Below, piece by piece: positions 6,273 to 6,330 of a DNA stretch of 6,330 nucleotides (its first letter is position 1; the number at the start of each line of letters is the position of its first letter). The DNA comes from an uncultured Flavobacterium sp. (GTDB lineage Bacteria; Bacteroidota; Bacteroidia; Flavobacteriales; Flavobacteriaceae): contig CAMLKV010000136.1 of the NCBI GenBank assembly GCA_946480635.1, positions 1 through 6,330 on the forward strand, read 5' to 3'. The notes below the pieces were generated by a model. It did not search any database. It saw nothing but the letters and a program-made list of their open reading frames with translations, and had not been told where the DNA came from. Both the position numbers and the translations under genes were made by a program.

Positions 6273-6330
6273 GAGTCTAGTGCTTTTACTAAATCTTCTT
6301 TTTTATTACGACTTAAAGGTATTTTTGTTT
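6269..6330 (-). CDS. C-terminal end of a convergent gene, probably a LytTR-type response regulator (partial)
   Basis: Reading leftwards from the window edge, 19 complete codons end in TAA at 6271-6269: TKIPLSRNKKEDLVKALDS. The pattern IPLSR..K.+L...L is the usual last strand and helix of LytTR DNA-binding domains, which in Bacteroidota are mostly found at the end of LytR/AlgR-type two-component response regulators. The piece is short, so the family call is tentative and the N-terminal receiver domain, if any, lies outside. The stop codons of this gene and priA overlap (6269-6272), leaving no space for a conventional terminator between them. Confidence 0.5.
   Translation of the reverse strand, partial: TKIPLSRNKKEDLVKALDS

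Noticed and set aside
1..6330. Novel defence, mobile or RNA-guided system
   Set aside because: No transposase, integrase, toxin-antitoxin pair, repeat array, terminal repeats or reverse transcriptase is visible; the confident genes are ordinary housekeeping or accessory families.

Overview
The window looks like chromosomal DNA from a member of the Flavobacteriaceae, most likely Flavobacterium or a close relative. The evidence is the strong A+T bias with A/T-rich third codon positions, the near absence of Shine-Dalgarno sequences before confident genes, and the flavobacterial character of the proteins. The assignment is by recognition, not by any search.

Left part (1-941, minus strand). Two small accessory genes are read leftwards. 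A RimJ/RimL-type GNAT N-acetyltransferase (941-381) lies upstream of a VOC/glyoxalase-fold gene that starts at 323 and runs off the left edge. The VOC gene has a single-base frameshift in a run of eight A (247-254), so as written it is broken.

Middle (942-1568). About 630 bp carry no confident gene. They hold a weak hairpin/T-run that may be a terminator, two perfect 8-bp inverted repeats, and a 47-codon minus-strand reading frame (1295-1152) that looks somewhat protein-like and may be a small gene or a remnant.

Right part (1569-6272, plus strand). A tight four-gene set: nadC (quinolinate phosphoribosyltransferase, NAD synthesis), a YihY/BrkB-family inner-membrane protein with an apparent TTG start, a small secreted DUF2147 protein, and priA (replication-restart helicase). 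The nadC-yihY gap is 14 bp, and the next two junctions are TAATG stop/start overlaps, so the last three genes are probably translationally coupled and all four probably share a transcript. The products have no obvious common pathway, so this looks like a housekeeping operon of convenience.

Right edge (6269-6330, minus strand). The last 19 complete codons of a convergent gene, resembling the C-terminus of a LytTR DNA-binding domain, overlap the priA stop codon by 4 bp.

I found no CRISPR array, tRNA, rRNA, insertion sequence, or convincing new defence or mobile system. The points most worth checking are the VOC frameshift, the reading frame in the gap, and the conservation of the operon.
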